Translations under genes and position numbers: made by a program
Assembly: GCF_902364365.1 (NCBI RefSeq)
Contig: NZ_CABJDN010000001.1
Span: 558,001-622,000, forward strand
Length of the DNA: 64,000 bases
Origin: Bacteroides intestinalis
GTDB taxonomy: Bacteria; Bacteroidota; Bacteroidia; Bacteroidales; Bacteroidaceae
Direction of reading: 5' to 3'
Shown here: piece by piece, positions 17,008 to 26,173 of the stretch
Layout: each line of letters begins with the position of its first letter
Position numbering within the stretch: the first letter of the stretch is position 1
The notes under the pieces: generated by a model
Seen by the model: only the letters and a program-made list of their open reading frames with translations
Databases searched by the model: none
Told to the model about the DNA's origin: nothing

Positions 17008-17847
17008 TTATAACTCTATTCGCTGTACGGTTACCGCTTCGTTCAGGAAAGTGGATGCTGACTCAATGAACTTCTCTTCTGCTTCCGTGGTGTAGTAAGT
17101 ACAGTTTCCCCCTTTTGTACATTTGGCATCCATTTCCGGATGTCGGCGGAAGTAGTCTTTCAAGCTGTCGGCTACCAGTTCGCCTTGCGTCACTGTAGTG
17201 ATACCTTCCGGCATGTGCTTCTTTATTTTAGGTAGTAGTAAGGGATAATGAGTGCAGCCAAGAATCACGGTATCAATCTGCGTGTCTTTTGCCAGCAGTT
17301 CATTGATGTATTTACGAACGAAGTAATCTGTCCCGTCTCCTTCCGCTTCGTTGTTTTCTACGAGAGATACCCATAGCGGACAGGCTTCACCTGCTACTTG
17401 AATATCCGGGAAAAGCTTATGAATTTCCAACGGGTAGGATTCTGATTTAATAGTTCCCGCTGTGGCAAGAACACCGACATGGCGACTCTGTGTAATATTC
17501 CCTATACATTCAACGGTAGGGCGGATGACACCCAATACACGGCGTGCCGGATCCATTTCTGGTAAATCATTGATCTGTATGCTGCGTAATGCTTTGGCGG
17601 ACGCCGTATTGCAAGCCAGGATAACAAGATGACATCCCATCTCAAACAGTTTAGTGACTGCCTGTAGTGTGAATTCATATACAATTTCGAAAGACCGTGT
17701 GCCATAGGGAGTACGTGCATTGTCTCCTAAATAGATATAGTCATATTGAGGCAACACTTCACGTATCTTACTCAGGATAGTAAGTCCGCCATATCCGGAG
17801 TCGAATACACCGATAGGGCCGGGAATAGTAGGTAATTCTTGTTTCAT
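17008..17847 (-). CDS. murI: Glutamate racemase
   Basis: 279 residues from ATG at 17847 (MKQELPTIPG). A longer frame starts with TTG at 17874, but that codon lies inside the -7 promoter element, so it is rejected. MurI motifs: IGVFDSGYGGLTIL with the catalytic Asp, ILACNTASAKALR with the first catalytic Cys, and ILGCTHYPLLLP with the second. It converts L- to D-glutamate for peptidoglycan precursors in the cytoplasm. It is the only gene between its promoter and the DUF2007-proB unit and is separated from ompH by a strong terminator. Confidence 0.95.
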   Translation of the reverse strand: MKQELPTIPGPIGVFDSGYGGLTILSKIREVLPQYDYIYLGDNARTPYGTRSFEIVYEFTLQAVTKLFEMGCHLVILACNTASAKALRSIQINDLPEMDPARRVLGVIRPTVECIGNITQSRHVGVLATAGTIKSESYPLEIHKLFPDIQVAGEACPLWVSLVENNEAEGDGTDYFVRKYINELLAKDTQIDTVILGCTHYPLLLPKIKKHMPEGITTVTQGELVADSLKDYFRRHPEMDAKCTKGGNCTYYTTEAEEKFIESASTFLNEAVTVQRIEL

Positions 17848-17871
17848 ACTGGAAAAGCTTTGTACACATTG

Positions 17872-17879
17872 CAAAGATA
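17872..17879 (-). promoter_or_regulatory. murI: Promoter -7 element for murI
   Basis: Minus-strand TATCTTTG at 17879-17872 matches TAnnTTTG. It decides the murI start because it overlaps the upstream TTG codon. Confidence 0.6.
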
Positions 17880-17945
17880 ATGCAAATCGAATGCAGAACT
17901 TTCATGCTTGCATGAAAAAGTTCTGCTGAGATGTAGCTTATCTTC

Positions 17946-18005
17946 TTTAAAGATAGAAAAAAGGCGTGGACTGTATGCAGTTCACGCCTTTTTTCTATCT
18001 TTAAA
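17946..18005 (-). terminator. Long perfect terminator after the ompH genes
   Basis: The arms 17946-17968 and 17983-18005 are perfect 23-bp inverted copies, with core GGCGTG/CACGCC, flanked by A-run and T-run on both sides and a 14-base loop. It begins 12 bases after the second ompH stop. The symmetric A/T runs would allow termination in both directions. Confidence 0.85.
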
Positions 18006-18017
18006 CGATTAGTCTTC

Positions 18018-18521
18018 TTATTTGATGCCCAACTGAGTTTTTACTTTAGCTGTAACATCTACACTTTCTGAACTTACATAAGGTATCGGTGTACGAGCTA
18101 AGTCGAAGATATAGATTACGCCTTCTGCTTTACCTACAGCCTGAATAGCTTCATCCAATTTCTTATAGATAGGCACTAAAGCATCTTGCTGTGCTTTCTG
18201 CATGTTTTGATAAGCATCTTGCTGGAACTCTTCTTGTCTTTGAGCCATGTCCTGCAATTCTTTTTGGCGTCTTTCTGCAATATTCTTCGGCAGGGAGTCT
18301 GCTTGTTGCTGGAATTCCTGAACTTTCTTATTGAATTCAGTTTGAGAACGCTGCATTTCTTCCTGATACTGTTTTGACATAGCGTCGAGGTCAGCTTGTG
18401 CCTTAGTATATTCCGGCATAGCAACGATAACCTCCTGAGAGTTCATGTGAGCAAATTTCTGTGCCATCGCTCCTAACGGAAGAGCGAATAGTACTACGAG
18501 TAGTGCGATTTTTTTAAGCAT
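18018..18521 (-). CDS. OmpH/Skp family periplasmic chaperone (second copy)
   Basis: 167 residues with signal peptide (ALPLGAMAQ). The body is a long charged coiled coil (about 40-120, rich in Gln, Glu and Lys, e.g. QKELQDMAQRQEEFQQDAY), as in Skp tentacles, followed by a beta segment (GVIYIFDLARTPIPYVS). Skp-type proteins hold unfolded outer-membrane proteins in the periplasm before BAM inserts them. It lies downstream of bamA and of a paralogue, with its own promoter in the 134-bp gap. Confidence 0.88.
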   Translation of the reverse strand: MLKKIALLVVLFALPLGAMAQKFAHMNSQEVIVAMPEYTKAQADLDAMSKQYQEEMQRSQTEFNKKVQEFQQQADSLPKNIAERRQKELQDMAQRQEEFQQDAYQNMQKAQQDALVPIYKKLDEAIQAVGKAEGVIYIFDLARTPIPYVSSESVDVTAKVKTQLGIK

Positions 18522-18562
18522 AATGTTTATTGTTTATTTTAATAATTAGTCGTTGTTTGGTG

Positions 18563-18593
18563 CAAATATAGTGCAAAGCAAATGTAAAACAAA
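18563..18593 (-). promoter_or_regulatory. Promoter of the second ompH gene
   Basis: On the minus strand TTTG (18593-18590), 19 bases, then TATATTTG (18570-18563): both Bacteroides elements at the expected spacing, 42 bp before the start codon. Confidence 0.75.
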
Positions 18594-18655
18594 ATAAGCC
18601 AGCTTATTTTTAATACTGAAATGTGCGCCTATATTCGACTAGCAAATGTATGAAA

Positions 18656-19171
18656 TTAATTTGAATATCCTAATTTCTCAAGCACTTCATTACTGATGTC
18701 AATACGCGGAGAAGCAAAAATAATGCTTGTTGCGGATGCCCGGTCTACAACTACCGAATATCCTTTCTGCTCCGATATTTCTTTAACCGCATTATAAATC
18801 TCATCCTGAATGGGTTGCATCAGACTTTCACGTTTCTTGAATAATTCCCCCTCAGGTCCAAAATAAGTGCGGCGAAGTTCAGCGGCTTCTTTCTCCTTAG
18901 CGACAATCGCTTCCTCTTTCTTTCCTTTTTGTTCTTCAGAAAGGAAGACGGCTTCCGATTGATAGTTCTTGTACAACGTTTTGGCTTCCTCGGCAACTTT
19001 TTCTACTTCACTTTGCCATTTCTTGGAAACCTGGTTCAACTGTTCGTTAGCACGTTCGTATGCCGGAATGTTTTTCAGGATATACTCCATGTCAATCAAG
19101 GCAAACTTTTGCGCACTGGCTGTCATACCTACGGCAAACAGCAAGATCATTAATAAAACAGACTTTCTCAT
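18656..19171 (-). CDS. OmpH/Skp family periplasmic chaperone (first copy)
   Basis: 171 residues with signal peptide (AVGMTASAQ), then FALIDMEYILKNIPAYERAN, the conserved OmpH start, a coiled-coil arm (about 45-110) and SVVVDRASATSIIFASPRIDIS at the end. Predicted periplasmic holdase for outer-membrane proteins. It starts 23 bp after bamA, so both belong to one transcript that supplies barrel-assembly functions. Confidence 0.9.
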   Translation of the reverse strand: MRKSVLLMILLFAVGMTASAQKFALIDMEYILKNIPAYERANEQLNQVSKKWQSEVEKVAEEAKTLYKNYQSEAVFLSEEQKGKKEEAIVAKEKEAAELRRTYFGPEGELFKKRESLMQPIQDEIYNAVKEISEQKGYSVVVDRASATSIIFASPRIDISNEVLEKLGYSN

Positions 19172-19194
19172 AACGTTTGGTTTTTGTGATACAA

Positions 19195-21837
19195 TTAGAA
19201 TTCCTGTCCTAAGATAAAGTGGAACTGACTGCCACCGTAATCTTTCGAACCACGTATTTTATCGAAACCATAAGCCCAGTCAATACCCATCATACCGATC
19301 ATCGGCAGGAAGATACGGACACCAACACCTGCAGAACGTTTCAATTCAAACGGATTGAAGTTCTTTACATCGTGCCATGCATTACCGGCTTCTACAAAAC
19401 CTAACGCATAAATACTGGTACTTGTTTCCAGCATCAGCGGATATCTTAACTCAAGTCCGAGACGGGTATAAGCATAACCTTCGTAGCCGTAAGGGGTCAA
19501 TGAACTGTTTTCATAACCACGAAGAGCAATACTTTCCGTTGCGTAGCTGGAGTAGCCAGTCATACCGTCACCACCCACGTCGAACGTTTCGAACGGAGAC
19601 TTCTTATACTTGTTGTAATGTCCTAACAAACCGAACTCAACACGACCCATCAATACCGGAGTACGTTTAACTGCTACTGGGTCCATCAACGGGATGTATA
19701 CTTTGGATTTGAATTTCCATTTGTGGTATTCAATCCATTTGTGCATCTTGTTCATATCATCCTGATTGCTGGTACTGTATTTGCTGTAGTCAGTTCCATC
19801 GAACAGTGAGTACGGCGGAGTCAATTGTACAGACAATGAGAATTCAGAACCTGAACGAGGATAAATCGGGTTATCAATAGAACTACGAGACAATGTCAGG
19901 TTGATGCTGAGGTTATTACACTTACCATTTGTTACAGGGAAGTATTGCCAGTCGCTCAGGATATAGCGTTGGTAGGATAACTCAGCGGTGAACTGGAAGT
20001 AGTCATCCGGCCATTTCAAACGCTTACCGAACATAGCGGCTACACCGAACATCTTGATAGACTTATCAGGGTCATAATAGTTTTCATAACTATTATAGTT
20101 ACCATAGTTGTACATACCGTAGCCATACATACCGCTATACATACTGTTGTAGTAGCTGTTCATGTATGCTGAGTTGTAGTAACGGCTACTGATGTCTGTC
20201 TGTACAGAATAGAATGCTGACAGAGAGAATGCATTCGGACGTTTACCACCGAACCATGGATCGTAGAATGAAATGCTATAGGATTGATAATACTTGGCAT
20301 TGGTTTGTCCACTGACAGTCAAGGTCTGACCATCACCCTGCGGCAGGATACCACGATAGTTTTCACCCGGATGCAGTAAGTTTGCAAGTGAGAAGTTGGT
20401 GAACTTCAAACTCAGCTTACCGATGATACCGGTTTGTCCCCAACCAGCGGAGAATTCTACCTGGTCGTTAGCTTTGGATACCAGATCGTAACCTATATCC
20501 ACTGTTCCGTCTTCTGGTCTTGGCTGGATATCCGGTTTAATTTGTTCCGGGTCGAAATGTCCCATCTGCTGGATTTCACGCATAGAACGCATCAGGTCTT
20601 CACGGCTGAACAGGTCACCCGGACGGGTACGGAGTTCACGACGAACAACGTTTTCGTACAAGCGGTCGTTACCATTGATGCTAACCTTATTGATAGTAGC
20701 CTGACGGCCTTCATAAATACGCATTTCCAAGTCGATAGAGTCTCCTACGATATTTACTTCTACGGGCTCAAGGCTGTAGAACAAATAACCGTTGTTGTAG
20801 TAGAGGTTACCGATAGCATCTTCGTCTGACATGGTACGTTCTTCCAGCAATTTCTGGTTGTATACGTCACCTTTCTTCATACGAAGCATAAAGTTCAACT
20901 GTTCGGAAGGATACAGAGTATTACCTACCCACGTTACATTACGCAGATAATATTTATCTCCTTCATCAATCTTCATGAAGATATCCACAGTGCGGTCATC
21001 ATACGGCTTGATGCTGTCTTCTACGATCATAGCATCGCGATAACCCAACTCGTTGTACTTGTCGATGATCAACTGCTTGTCTGCCTCGAAGTTTTCTTCT
21101 ACGAACTTCTTGGTACGGAACAGATTGAGCAATTTATTCTTTTCGTTGGTCTTCTTCATGATGCGTTTCAACTTCTTGGTTGCAATCGCTTCATTACCAA
21201 CAATGGTGATCTCATGCACTTTTACCTTCTCTTTTTTGTCGATGTTGATATCCACGATCACTTGGTTTTCGTTAGATACATCGTCTTTTTGTGAGATGAT
21301 AACTTCTGCGTTCTTAAAACCCTTATCGTCAAAGTAACGTTTGATAAGAGTCTTGGCACGGTCGATGACATTGGGTGTCACCTGTCCGCCCTTGATCATA
21401 CCGATCCGGCTCTCGATATCTTCACGTTCTGATTTCTTCACTCCGTGATAGCGAATTTCAGAGACACGAGGGCGTTGAGTCAGATGGATTGTTAACCAAA
21501 TCTTGTCACCTTCTATCTTATCTGCGGTGATTTGGACGTTGGAGAATAAACCATGCTTCCAGTAACGCTTACAAGCCTGAGTGACTTCCTCACCCGGTAT
21601 TGTAATCGTTTGTCCTACAGACAAACCGGATAGTCCGATGAGTACATAGTCCTCATAGTTCTTTACTCCTTCTACTTTAATTTCTGCAATTTCATACTTT
21701 TTGGGTGCTCCCGAGTAGAGAATAACCGGTTTTGCTGCATCGTCATCGGTGCCATTGGCATCTTGAGCCGCGCTTGTCAATACACAACCAAAGAGGCAGA
21801 TAAACGCTGTGAGTATAGAGAAAATACGATAGTGCAT
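19195..21837 (-). CDS. bamA: Outer-membrane protein assembly factor BamA
   Basis: 880 residues with a signal peptide. POTRA domains occupy about 45-440 (EIAEIKVEGVKNYEDYVLIGL, EIRYHGVKKSEREDI, VHEITIVGNEAIATKKLKR, LRNVTWVGNTLYPSEQ, INKVSINGNDRLYENVVRREL, five in all), followed by an Omp85 beta barrel ending ...HFILGQEF with the C-terminal Phe signal. Residues about 550-585 form an insertion very rich in Tyr, Asn, Met and Gly, probably an extracellular loop. BamA is the essential insertase for outer-membrane barrels. It sits between uppS and two skp genes, a conserved order in Bacteroidetes. Confidence 0.96.
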   Translation of the reverse strand: MHYRIFSILTAFICLFGCVLTSAAQDANGTDDDAAKPVILYSGAPKKYEIAEIKVEGVKNYEDYVLIGLSGLSVGQTITIPGEEVTQACKRYWKHGLFSNVQITADKIEGDKIWLTIHLTQRPRVSEIRYHGVKKSEREDIESRIGMIKGGQVTPNVIDRAKTLIKRYFDDKGFKNAEVIISQKDDVSNENQVIVDINIDKKEKVKVHEITIVGNEAIATKKLKRIMKKTNEKNKLLNLFRTKKFVEENFEADKQLIIDKYNELGYRDAMIVEDSIKPYDDRTVDIFMKIDEGDKYYLRNVTWVGNTLYPSEQLNFMLRMKKGDVYNQKLLEERTMSDEDAIGNLYYNNGYLFYSLEPVEVNIVGDSIDLEMRIYEGRQATINKVSINGNDRLYENVVRRELRTRPGDLFSREDLMRSMREIQQMGHFDPEQIKPDIQPRPEDGTVDIGYDLVSKANDQVEFSAGWGQTGIIGKLSLKFTNFSLANLLHPGENYRGILPQGDGQTLTVSGQTNAKYYQSYSISFYDPWFGGKRPNAFSLSAFYSVQTDISSRYYNSAYMNSYYNSMYSGMYGYGMYNYGNYNSYENYYDPDKSIKMFGVAAMFGKRLKWPDDYFQFTAELSYQRYILSDWQYFPVTNGKCNNLSINLTLSRSSIDNPIYPRSGSEFSLSVQLTPPYSLFDGTDYSKYSTSNQDDMNKMHKWIEYHKWKFKSKVYIPLMDPVAVKRTPVLMGRVEFGLLGHYNKYKKSPFETFDVGGDGMTGYSSYATESIALRGYENSSLTPYGYEGYAYTRLGLELRYPLMLETSTSIYALGFVEAGNAWHDVKNFNPFELKRSAGVGVRIFLPMIGMMGIDWAYGFDKIRGSKDYGGSQFHFILGQEF

Positions 21838-21865
21838 TTATGTTTTGGATTAAATATGTTTGAGT

Positions 21866-22600
21866 TTAACTGATTTGTTCACTGATTTTGCCGAATCTGC
21901 GTTCCCGTCTCTGGTAGTCGCAAATGGCTTTACGAAGTTCTTCTTCCCGAAAATCGGGCCAATAGGTTTCGCAAAAGTAAAGTTCCGAATATGCGCATTG
22001 CCAAAGTAGGTAATTGCTCAGGCGGATTTCTCCACCGGTGCGTATCAGCAAGTCGGGGTCAGGCATGAAGCTGGTTGTCAGGTGCTTTGACATTAAATCG
22101 CAGTTGATTTGTTCGGGTGTCAATTCTCCTTTCTGTACCAAGACAGCTATTTGCCGGCTGGCTTCTGTTATTTCCCAACGTGAAGAGTAACTAAGGGCAA
22201 GTACCAGGCACATGCCTGTATTCTTAGATGTATTTTCCACGCAATTGTATAAACGGGTTTGTACATTTGCGGGTAACTTTTCTATATCTCCGATAATCCG
22301 GAAGCTAATGTTGTTCTTCATGAATGTATCTTCTTCGATGGAATCGAAAAGAAGGCTCATCAGAGCAGCAACTTCGTCTGTAGGACGGTTCCAGTTTTCG
22401 GTTGAGAACGTATATAGGGTCAGATATCTGATGCCCAGCCTGGCGGCTTCTTCGGCTATCACATGAACGGTTTCTGCACCGACCTGATGTCCGTAGCTGC
22501 GTTCGTGTCCACGCTGCTTCGCCCATCGTCCGTTGCCGTCCATGATAATCGCCACATGCTGGGGTATCCGGCTCAAATCAATTTGTTCTTTATATTGCAT
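21866..22600 (-). CDS. uppS: Isoprenyl transferase (undecaprenyl diphosphate synthase)
   Basis: 244 residues. The cis-prenyltransferase signature [17 protein letters not shown] carries the catalytic Asp; [23 protein letters not shown] and [20 protein letters not shown] are the other conserved blocks. It condenses isopentenyl diphosphate into the C55 lipid carrier used for peptidoglycan and surface polysaccharides, at the cytoplasmic face of the membrane. It is 6 bp downstream of the DUF6089 gene and 28 bp upstream of bamA. Confidence 0.96.
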   Translation of the reverse strand: MQYKEQIDLSRIPQHVAIIMDGNGRWAKQRGHERSYGHQVGAETVHVIAEEAARLGIRYLTLYTFSTENWNRPTDEVAALMSLLFDSIEEDTFMKNNISFRIIGDIEKLPANVQTRLYNCVENTSKNTGMCLVLALSYSSRWEITEASRQIAVLVQKGELTPEQINCDLMSKHLTTSFMPDPDLLIRTGGEIRLSNYLLWQCAYSELYFCETYWPDFREEELRKAICDYQRRERRFGKISEQIS

Positions 22601-22606
22601 CTTTTT

Positions 22607-23302
22607 TTAGTTGTTACATTCCTTGCATCTTGGGAAGAGGTCGTAAGTGATGAAAAAAACAGTAAATGCGTAACTATCTTTATTCTTCCAACCTTTTCCT
22701 TTTATTTGGTACGGGTCTTCCAGTTGCAAGCCTTCCCGTTGGGTAACATCCAACTGGTCGCTAAGACTGAACCGCATCGTAAACTCACATCCTATATTGA
22801 TGCGCGGGGTTGCTTTGTATTTCACTCCCACTCCAATGGGAATGTTCATAGTGAAGACCGTTTTTACAGGTTTTGGTGCAAACGTAAAACCTAATCCACC
22901 TAATATATAAGGTGTAAACCGACGGTCACCCCGGTACGTGTTACCGATACCATATCCCAAAAAGTTATATTCAAATTGCACTCCTAAATCGAATATCGTC
23001 CGTTTGAAAGTGGCGTATTCTTCATTTGGATATACATTCTTGAAATCTCTCGTGTCGCCGGAAATCCTGCCGGCTGTCAGGTTGCCTTTTATTGCCATGT
23101 GTGGATTCAGTAAGTATCGGGCTATGAAACCTCCCGCTATTCCTGTATTCTTAAACGGGGTACTGCTATTCGCATCTCCCATATAAAAACTTCCTCCAAT
23201 GGCTCCTCCCAGTTCCCAAGTATATTCCTCTTGCGCTATGGCGCAACAGAAGGGAAACATGAGTAGAAAAAACACTATCTTTATATTCCTTGCAATAGTC
23301 AT
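22607..23302 (-). CDS. DUF6089 outer-membrane barrel-like protein
   Basis: 231 residues, signal peptide (FPFCCAIAQ) and then an alternating beta pattern: WELGGAIGGSFYMGD, AGGFIARYLLNPHMAIKGNL, FDLGVQFEYNFLGYG, FTPYILGGLGFTFAPK, NIGCEFTMRFSLSDQLD. This is the DUF6089 family, an about 8-12-stranded porin-like protein encoded directly before uppS and bamA in Bacteroidetes. The end has CKEC. Function unknown; a link to envelope assembly is inference from the operon. Confidence 0.85.
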   Translation of the reverse strand: MTIARNIKIVFFLLMFPFCCAIAQEEYTWELGGAIGGSFYMGDANSSTPFKNTGIAGGFIARYLLNPHMAIKGNLTAGRISGDTRDFKNVYPNEEYATFKRTIFDLGVQFEYNFLGYGIGNTYRGDRRFTPYILGGLGFTFAPKPVKTVFTMNIPIGVGVKYKATPRINIGCEFTMRFSLSDQLDVTQREGLQLEDPYQIKGKGWKNKDSYAFTVFFITYDLFPRCKECNN

Positions 23303-23356
23303 ACCGTTCTCTTTTTACTCCTTATTTATTAAGGAAACGGAAAATTGACTATTTTA

Positions 23357-24757
23357 TTATTGTATCTTGAAACCCAGTTTGTTTAGACGACCCCGCCATA
23401 CACTACCGTCGTTCCATACAATCCAAATATAATGATTCTTATCGATAGTCAAAGAATAATCTCCTTTGTCCTTGAAGAGGCTTTCGTATGTAACTTCTTC
23501 TTCATCGTCTTCATCTTCTCCCGGAGTTACTATCTTTTTCATTGCATACTTGAATTTATCGGCAGATTCATTCCAAGCGATACCTACACGTGAAGAGTAA
23601 ATCGTTTCAAATTTTCCACCCATCATGTGGAACAAGCCTCCATAATACATGATGGCTGGATTCTCTATAGCCGGACAATAGAAATCACTTGGGGTACTCA
23701 TGTCAGCCCATGTCAGTCCATCCATTGTGAACCAAGGGACTACTGCTTTGGCTGATGTTTCTGTTTTACCCACTACTACTGTCTGCTTGATGCCGCTTGC
23801 ATTCGTAAATACAGTAGCATATATGTCTTTTATCGGGAAATCATTGGACACTGTTTCTTTGCTTCTTGTCCAGTTTTTACCGTCGGTACTTATGCAGAAG
23901 TATTTCTGGCCTCCATCCAGAAGAATACCGATCAACGTTTCCTCTGATATGCCTGTTAGTTCATCAGCTTCAAGTGTAGCAACCAGTGTGCTCATTTGCA
24001 TGGACTGCACCTCTTTGCTCTCTTTAACTTCCTGTATACCGGCATTTACCCATACACTACCATTGTTTGAGCAGAATACTTCTCCACTTGGGGTAGCTAC
24101 AAAAAGCTGGTTTCTGAAGCTTACAATAGATCCCAAATCTGCATTGGCAGGCATGCCCGTAACTTCGATGGAATTCCAAGATAAATGGGCTGGATTTCCT
24201 AATGAACTGCGGTATGCTGATGTTGTAGAAGTATATACATATAGATTTTCTTCTTCGGCATCATTTATAAGAATTACTGATTTCTGCTTGTTGGCGGCAG
24301 GTGAAGTAGGTAATGACAATGCTTCTCTCCAGATTAGTGAATCCGGATCCTGCTTGTGAACATTTACTGTGATTTTATATTCACGGGTAGTAACTCCATC
24401 AGCTGCATGTACTTTCAGGGTGATCGGTTCTCTCAAATCAACGGAGTCAGTAAGGTTGTTGAATAGTGTATCTTGTAAACCGGATGTAACCCAACCCGTA
24501 ACATTGAGTGTGTCAATCAATATCTTGTCTATGATAGTGTCCGATCCAACAGGAAGCGAGTCAACATTATAAATTTCTCTTTTCAGTTGATCAATCGTAA
24601 ACTTATAATATATACCTTTCTTTATGGTGTCAAGACCAAAGGCACGTATCGTTGCGTCGGAACTGTATTCATAATTATCATCTGAGTTAAGGCACGAACT
24701 TATGGCAATCGACATAAGAAGAAAACTCATGATTACGGATAAAAACTTTATTCTCAT
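23357..24757 (-). CDS. DUF6242 lipoprotein (propeller-like)
   Basis: 466 residues. MSIAISSC is a lipobox (Cys about 22), so it is a lipoprotein. Residues about 30-135 form an Ig-like or PKD-like part with a typical 'T.EYKITVNV' strand; the rest has repeated propeller-like motifs (FRNQLFVATPSGEVFCSNNG, GGQKYFCISTDGKNWTRSKE, WFTMDGLTWADMS). That agrees with the DUF6242 family of Bacteroides. Role unknown. It has its own promoter and precedes DUF6089 by 54 bp. Confidence 0.8.
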   Translation of the reverse strand: MRIKFLSVIMSFLLMSIAISSCLNSDDNYEYSSDATIRAFGLDTIKKGIYYKFTIDQLKREIYNVDSLPVGSDTIIDKILIDTLNVTGWVTSGLQDTLFNNLTDSVDLREPITLKVHAADGVTTREYKITVNVHKQDPDSLIWREALSLPTSPAANKQKSVILINDAEEENLYVYTSTTSAYRSSLGNPAHLSWNSIEVTGMPANADLGSIVSFRNQLFVATPSGEVFCSNNGSVWVNAGIQEVKESKEVQSMQMSTLVATLEADELTGISEETLIGILLDGGQKYFCISTDGKNWTRSKETVSNDFPIKDIYATVFTNASGIKQTVVVGKTETSAKAVVPWFTMDGLTWADMSTPSDFYCPAIENPAIMYYGGLFHMMGGKFETIYSSRVGIAWNESADKFKYAMKKIVTPGEDEDDEEEVTYESLFKDKGDYSLTIDKNHYIWIVWNDGSVWRGRLNKLGFKIQ

Positions 24758-24786
24758 TTCTAAAGATAGTGTTTATTTACAAGTTG

Positions 24787-24794
24787 CAAAAATA
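24787..24794 (-). promoter_or_regulatory. Promoter -7 element for DUF6242
   Basis: Minus-strand TATTTTTG, 29 bp before the start codon. Upstream, the 14-base word TTTTTCTCGATAAA occurs twice on the plus strand (24801-24814 and 24861-24874), a possible regulatory repeat. Confidence 0.5.
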
Positions 24795-24900
24795 GGAACA
24801 TTTTTCTCGATAAACAGCATAACAGGCAAGTTTTATATAAAATTATAGATAATATGCCCGTTTTTCTCGATAAAAAAGCATCAAAATGAGGTGATTCGCA

Positions 24901-25938
24901 CTATTTTGTCGTAGTGTAATGCCGTATACTTCTACCGAAATATTGTTCGTTGACATAACTATTTTTATCGTTCATTTTAGGTGCATTAACACCAGATCTC
25001 AGATGAATGGGGCTCTCTTCGACAAATGCTTCATCCCAGAGATTGGCATCAATGAAAGATTGCAGTAAGGTACTCCCGCCTTCTACTAAAAGGGATTGGA
25101 GATTGCGCTCGTACAGAACTTGCATGATTTGGGGCAATATATCTTGTTCGAAGTTTATTGGAAGATATTCTACGTTGGGTAGGGAATTATGGAAATGCTC
25201 GGTAAATACGAGTGTCGGCACGCTGCCATCAAACAAATGGAGTGTCGGTGACAGACTCAGTCTCCGGTCGATGACAAGGCGTACAGGAGGACGTCCATAC
25301 CAGTTGCGTACATTAAGGGAAGGATTGTCCAGTTCGGCTGTACGTGTACCTACAAGTATGGCAGCATGTTCTGCACGTTTTTTATGTACCAGCATGGAAG
25401 TCAATGGGGTGGATAGGATAACAGGATTGCCTTCGTTCCTGAATAAATCAATGAAGCCGTCTGCGGACTCCGCCCATTTTAGGGTGATATACGGGCGATG
25501 TAAAGTATGGAAAGTGATGAAACGTCTGATGAGGTATCTGCATTCATTCTCCAACACTCCTACGGTCACTTCCCGTCCGGCATCCTTTAGCTTTTGTATA
25601 CCTCGTCCGGCAACTTTAGAAAAAGGATCCTGGCAACCGATGACAATACGGGGAATTCGTTTCTCAATAATCAAATCAGCACAGGGCGGTGTTTTTCCAT
25701 GATGAGAACAAGGCTCAAGGCTGACGTAAATTGTTGAATGTTTCAATAATGAAGTGTCTTTTACGGAACGAATGGCGTTTACTTCAGCATGCGCTTCTCC
25801 GCAGCGTACATGATACCCTTCTCCGATAATTTTCCTATCACATACGATGACTGCCCCCACCATTGGGTTAGGGGCTGCATTGCAAAATCCGTTCTGTGCC
25901 AGCTGTATACAGCGACGCATATATTTTTCTTCTTCCAT
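24901..25938 (-). CDS. ribD: Bifunctional riboflavin biosynthesis protein RibD
   Basis: The likely start is ATG at 25938 (MEEEKYMRRCIQLAQ); the longer frame from 25980 adds a basic leader and overlaps the prmC promoter on the other strand. 345 residues. The N-terminal deaminase has the zinc sites GEAHAEVNAIR and EPCSHHGKTPPCAD; the C-terminal reductase has PYITLKWAESADG, VGTRTAELDNPSLN and LLVEGGSTLLQSFI. It deaminates and reduces the pyrimidine intermediate of riboflavin synthesis. It is divergent from prmC. Confidence 0.95.
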   Translation of the reverse strand: MEEEKYMRRCIQLAQNGFCNAAPNPMVGAVIVCDRKIIGEGYHVRCGEAHAEVNAIRSVKDTSLLKHSTIYVSLEPCSHHGKTPPCADLIIEKRIPRIVIGCQDPFSKVAGRGIQKLKDAGREVTVGVLENECRYLIRRFITFHTLHRPYITLKWAESADGFIDLFRNEGNPVILSTPLTSMLVHKKRAEHAAILVGTRTAELDNPSLNVRNWYGRPPVRLVIDRRLSLSPTLHLFDGSVPTLVFTEHFHNSLPNVEYLPINFEQDILPQIMQVLYERNLQSLLVEGGSTLLQSFIDANLWDEAFVEESPIHLRSGVNAPKMNDKNSYVNEQYFGRSIRHYTTTK

Positions 25939-25964
25939 GTGTGTTATCTTTCTACGATAATTCT

Positions 25965-25972
25965 TACTTTTG
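25965..25972 (+). promoter_or_regulatory. Promoter -7 element for prmC-recX
   Basis: TACTTTTG fits the -7 consensus. The ATG of prmC is 200 bp downstream, so the mRNA has a long leader that contains the repeat hairpin at 26031-26120. Confidence 0.5.
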
Positions 25973-26030
25973 CACTCCAAAATGGATTCTTCGTTGTTTG
26001 GGATACAGGTTTCCCGGTGATATACCCGAT

Positions 26031-26120
26031 ACCTGTCCGGTGTCTACCAAGTCCGTACCATCTCCGTATCTATGCGCTTGGACTTGACACGGACTTGGTA
26101 CGGACTTGATACGGACCGGG
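26031..26120. repeat. Two inverted groups of 11-bp repeats in the prmC leader
   Basis: TGACACGGACT (26085-26095), TGGTACGGACT (26096-26106) and TGATACGGACC (26107-26117) are three tandem copies of one 11-mer. The region 26038-26070 carries related copies in the opposite direction (CTACCAAGTCCGTACCATC), so the leader RNA could fold into a long hairpin with a loop near 26071-26084. Confidence 0.7.
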
Positions 26121-26173
26121 TCTCATCTTGGTTCGGTAATAGAACTGACGAAGAATCCCCAAAATATCCATTT

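Noticed and set aside
17848..17874. Extended murI start at TTG 17874
   Set aside because: The codon overlaps the TATCTTTG promoter element, so it would not be in the mRNA.
26072..26173. N-terminal extension of PrmC by 34 residues
   Set aside because: The stretch lies on the 11-bp repeat arrays, and normal PrmC length is reached from ATG 26174.
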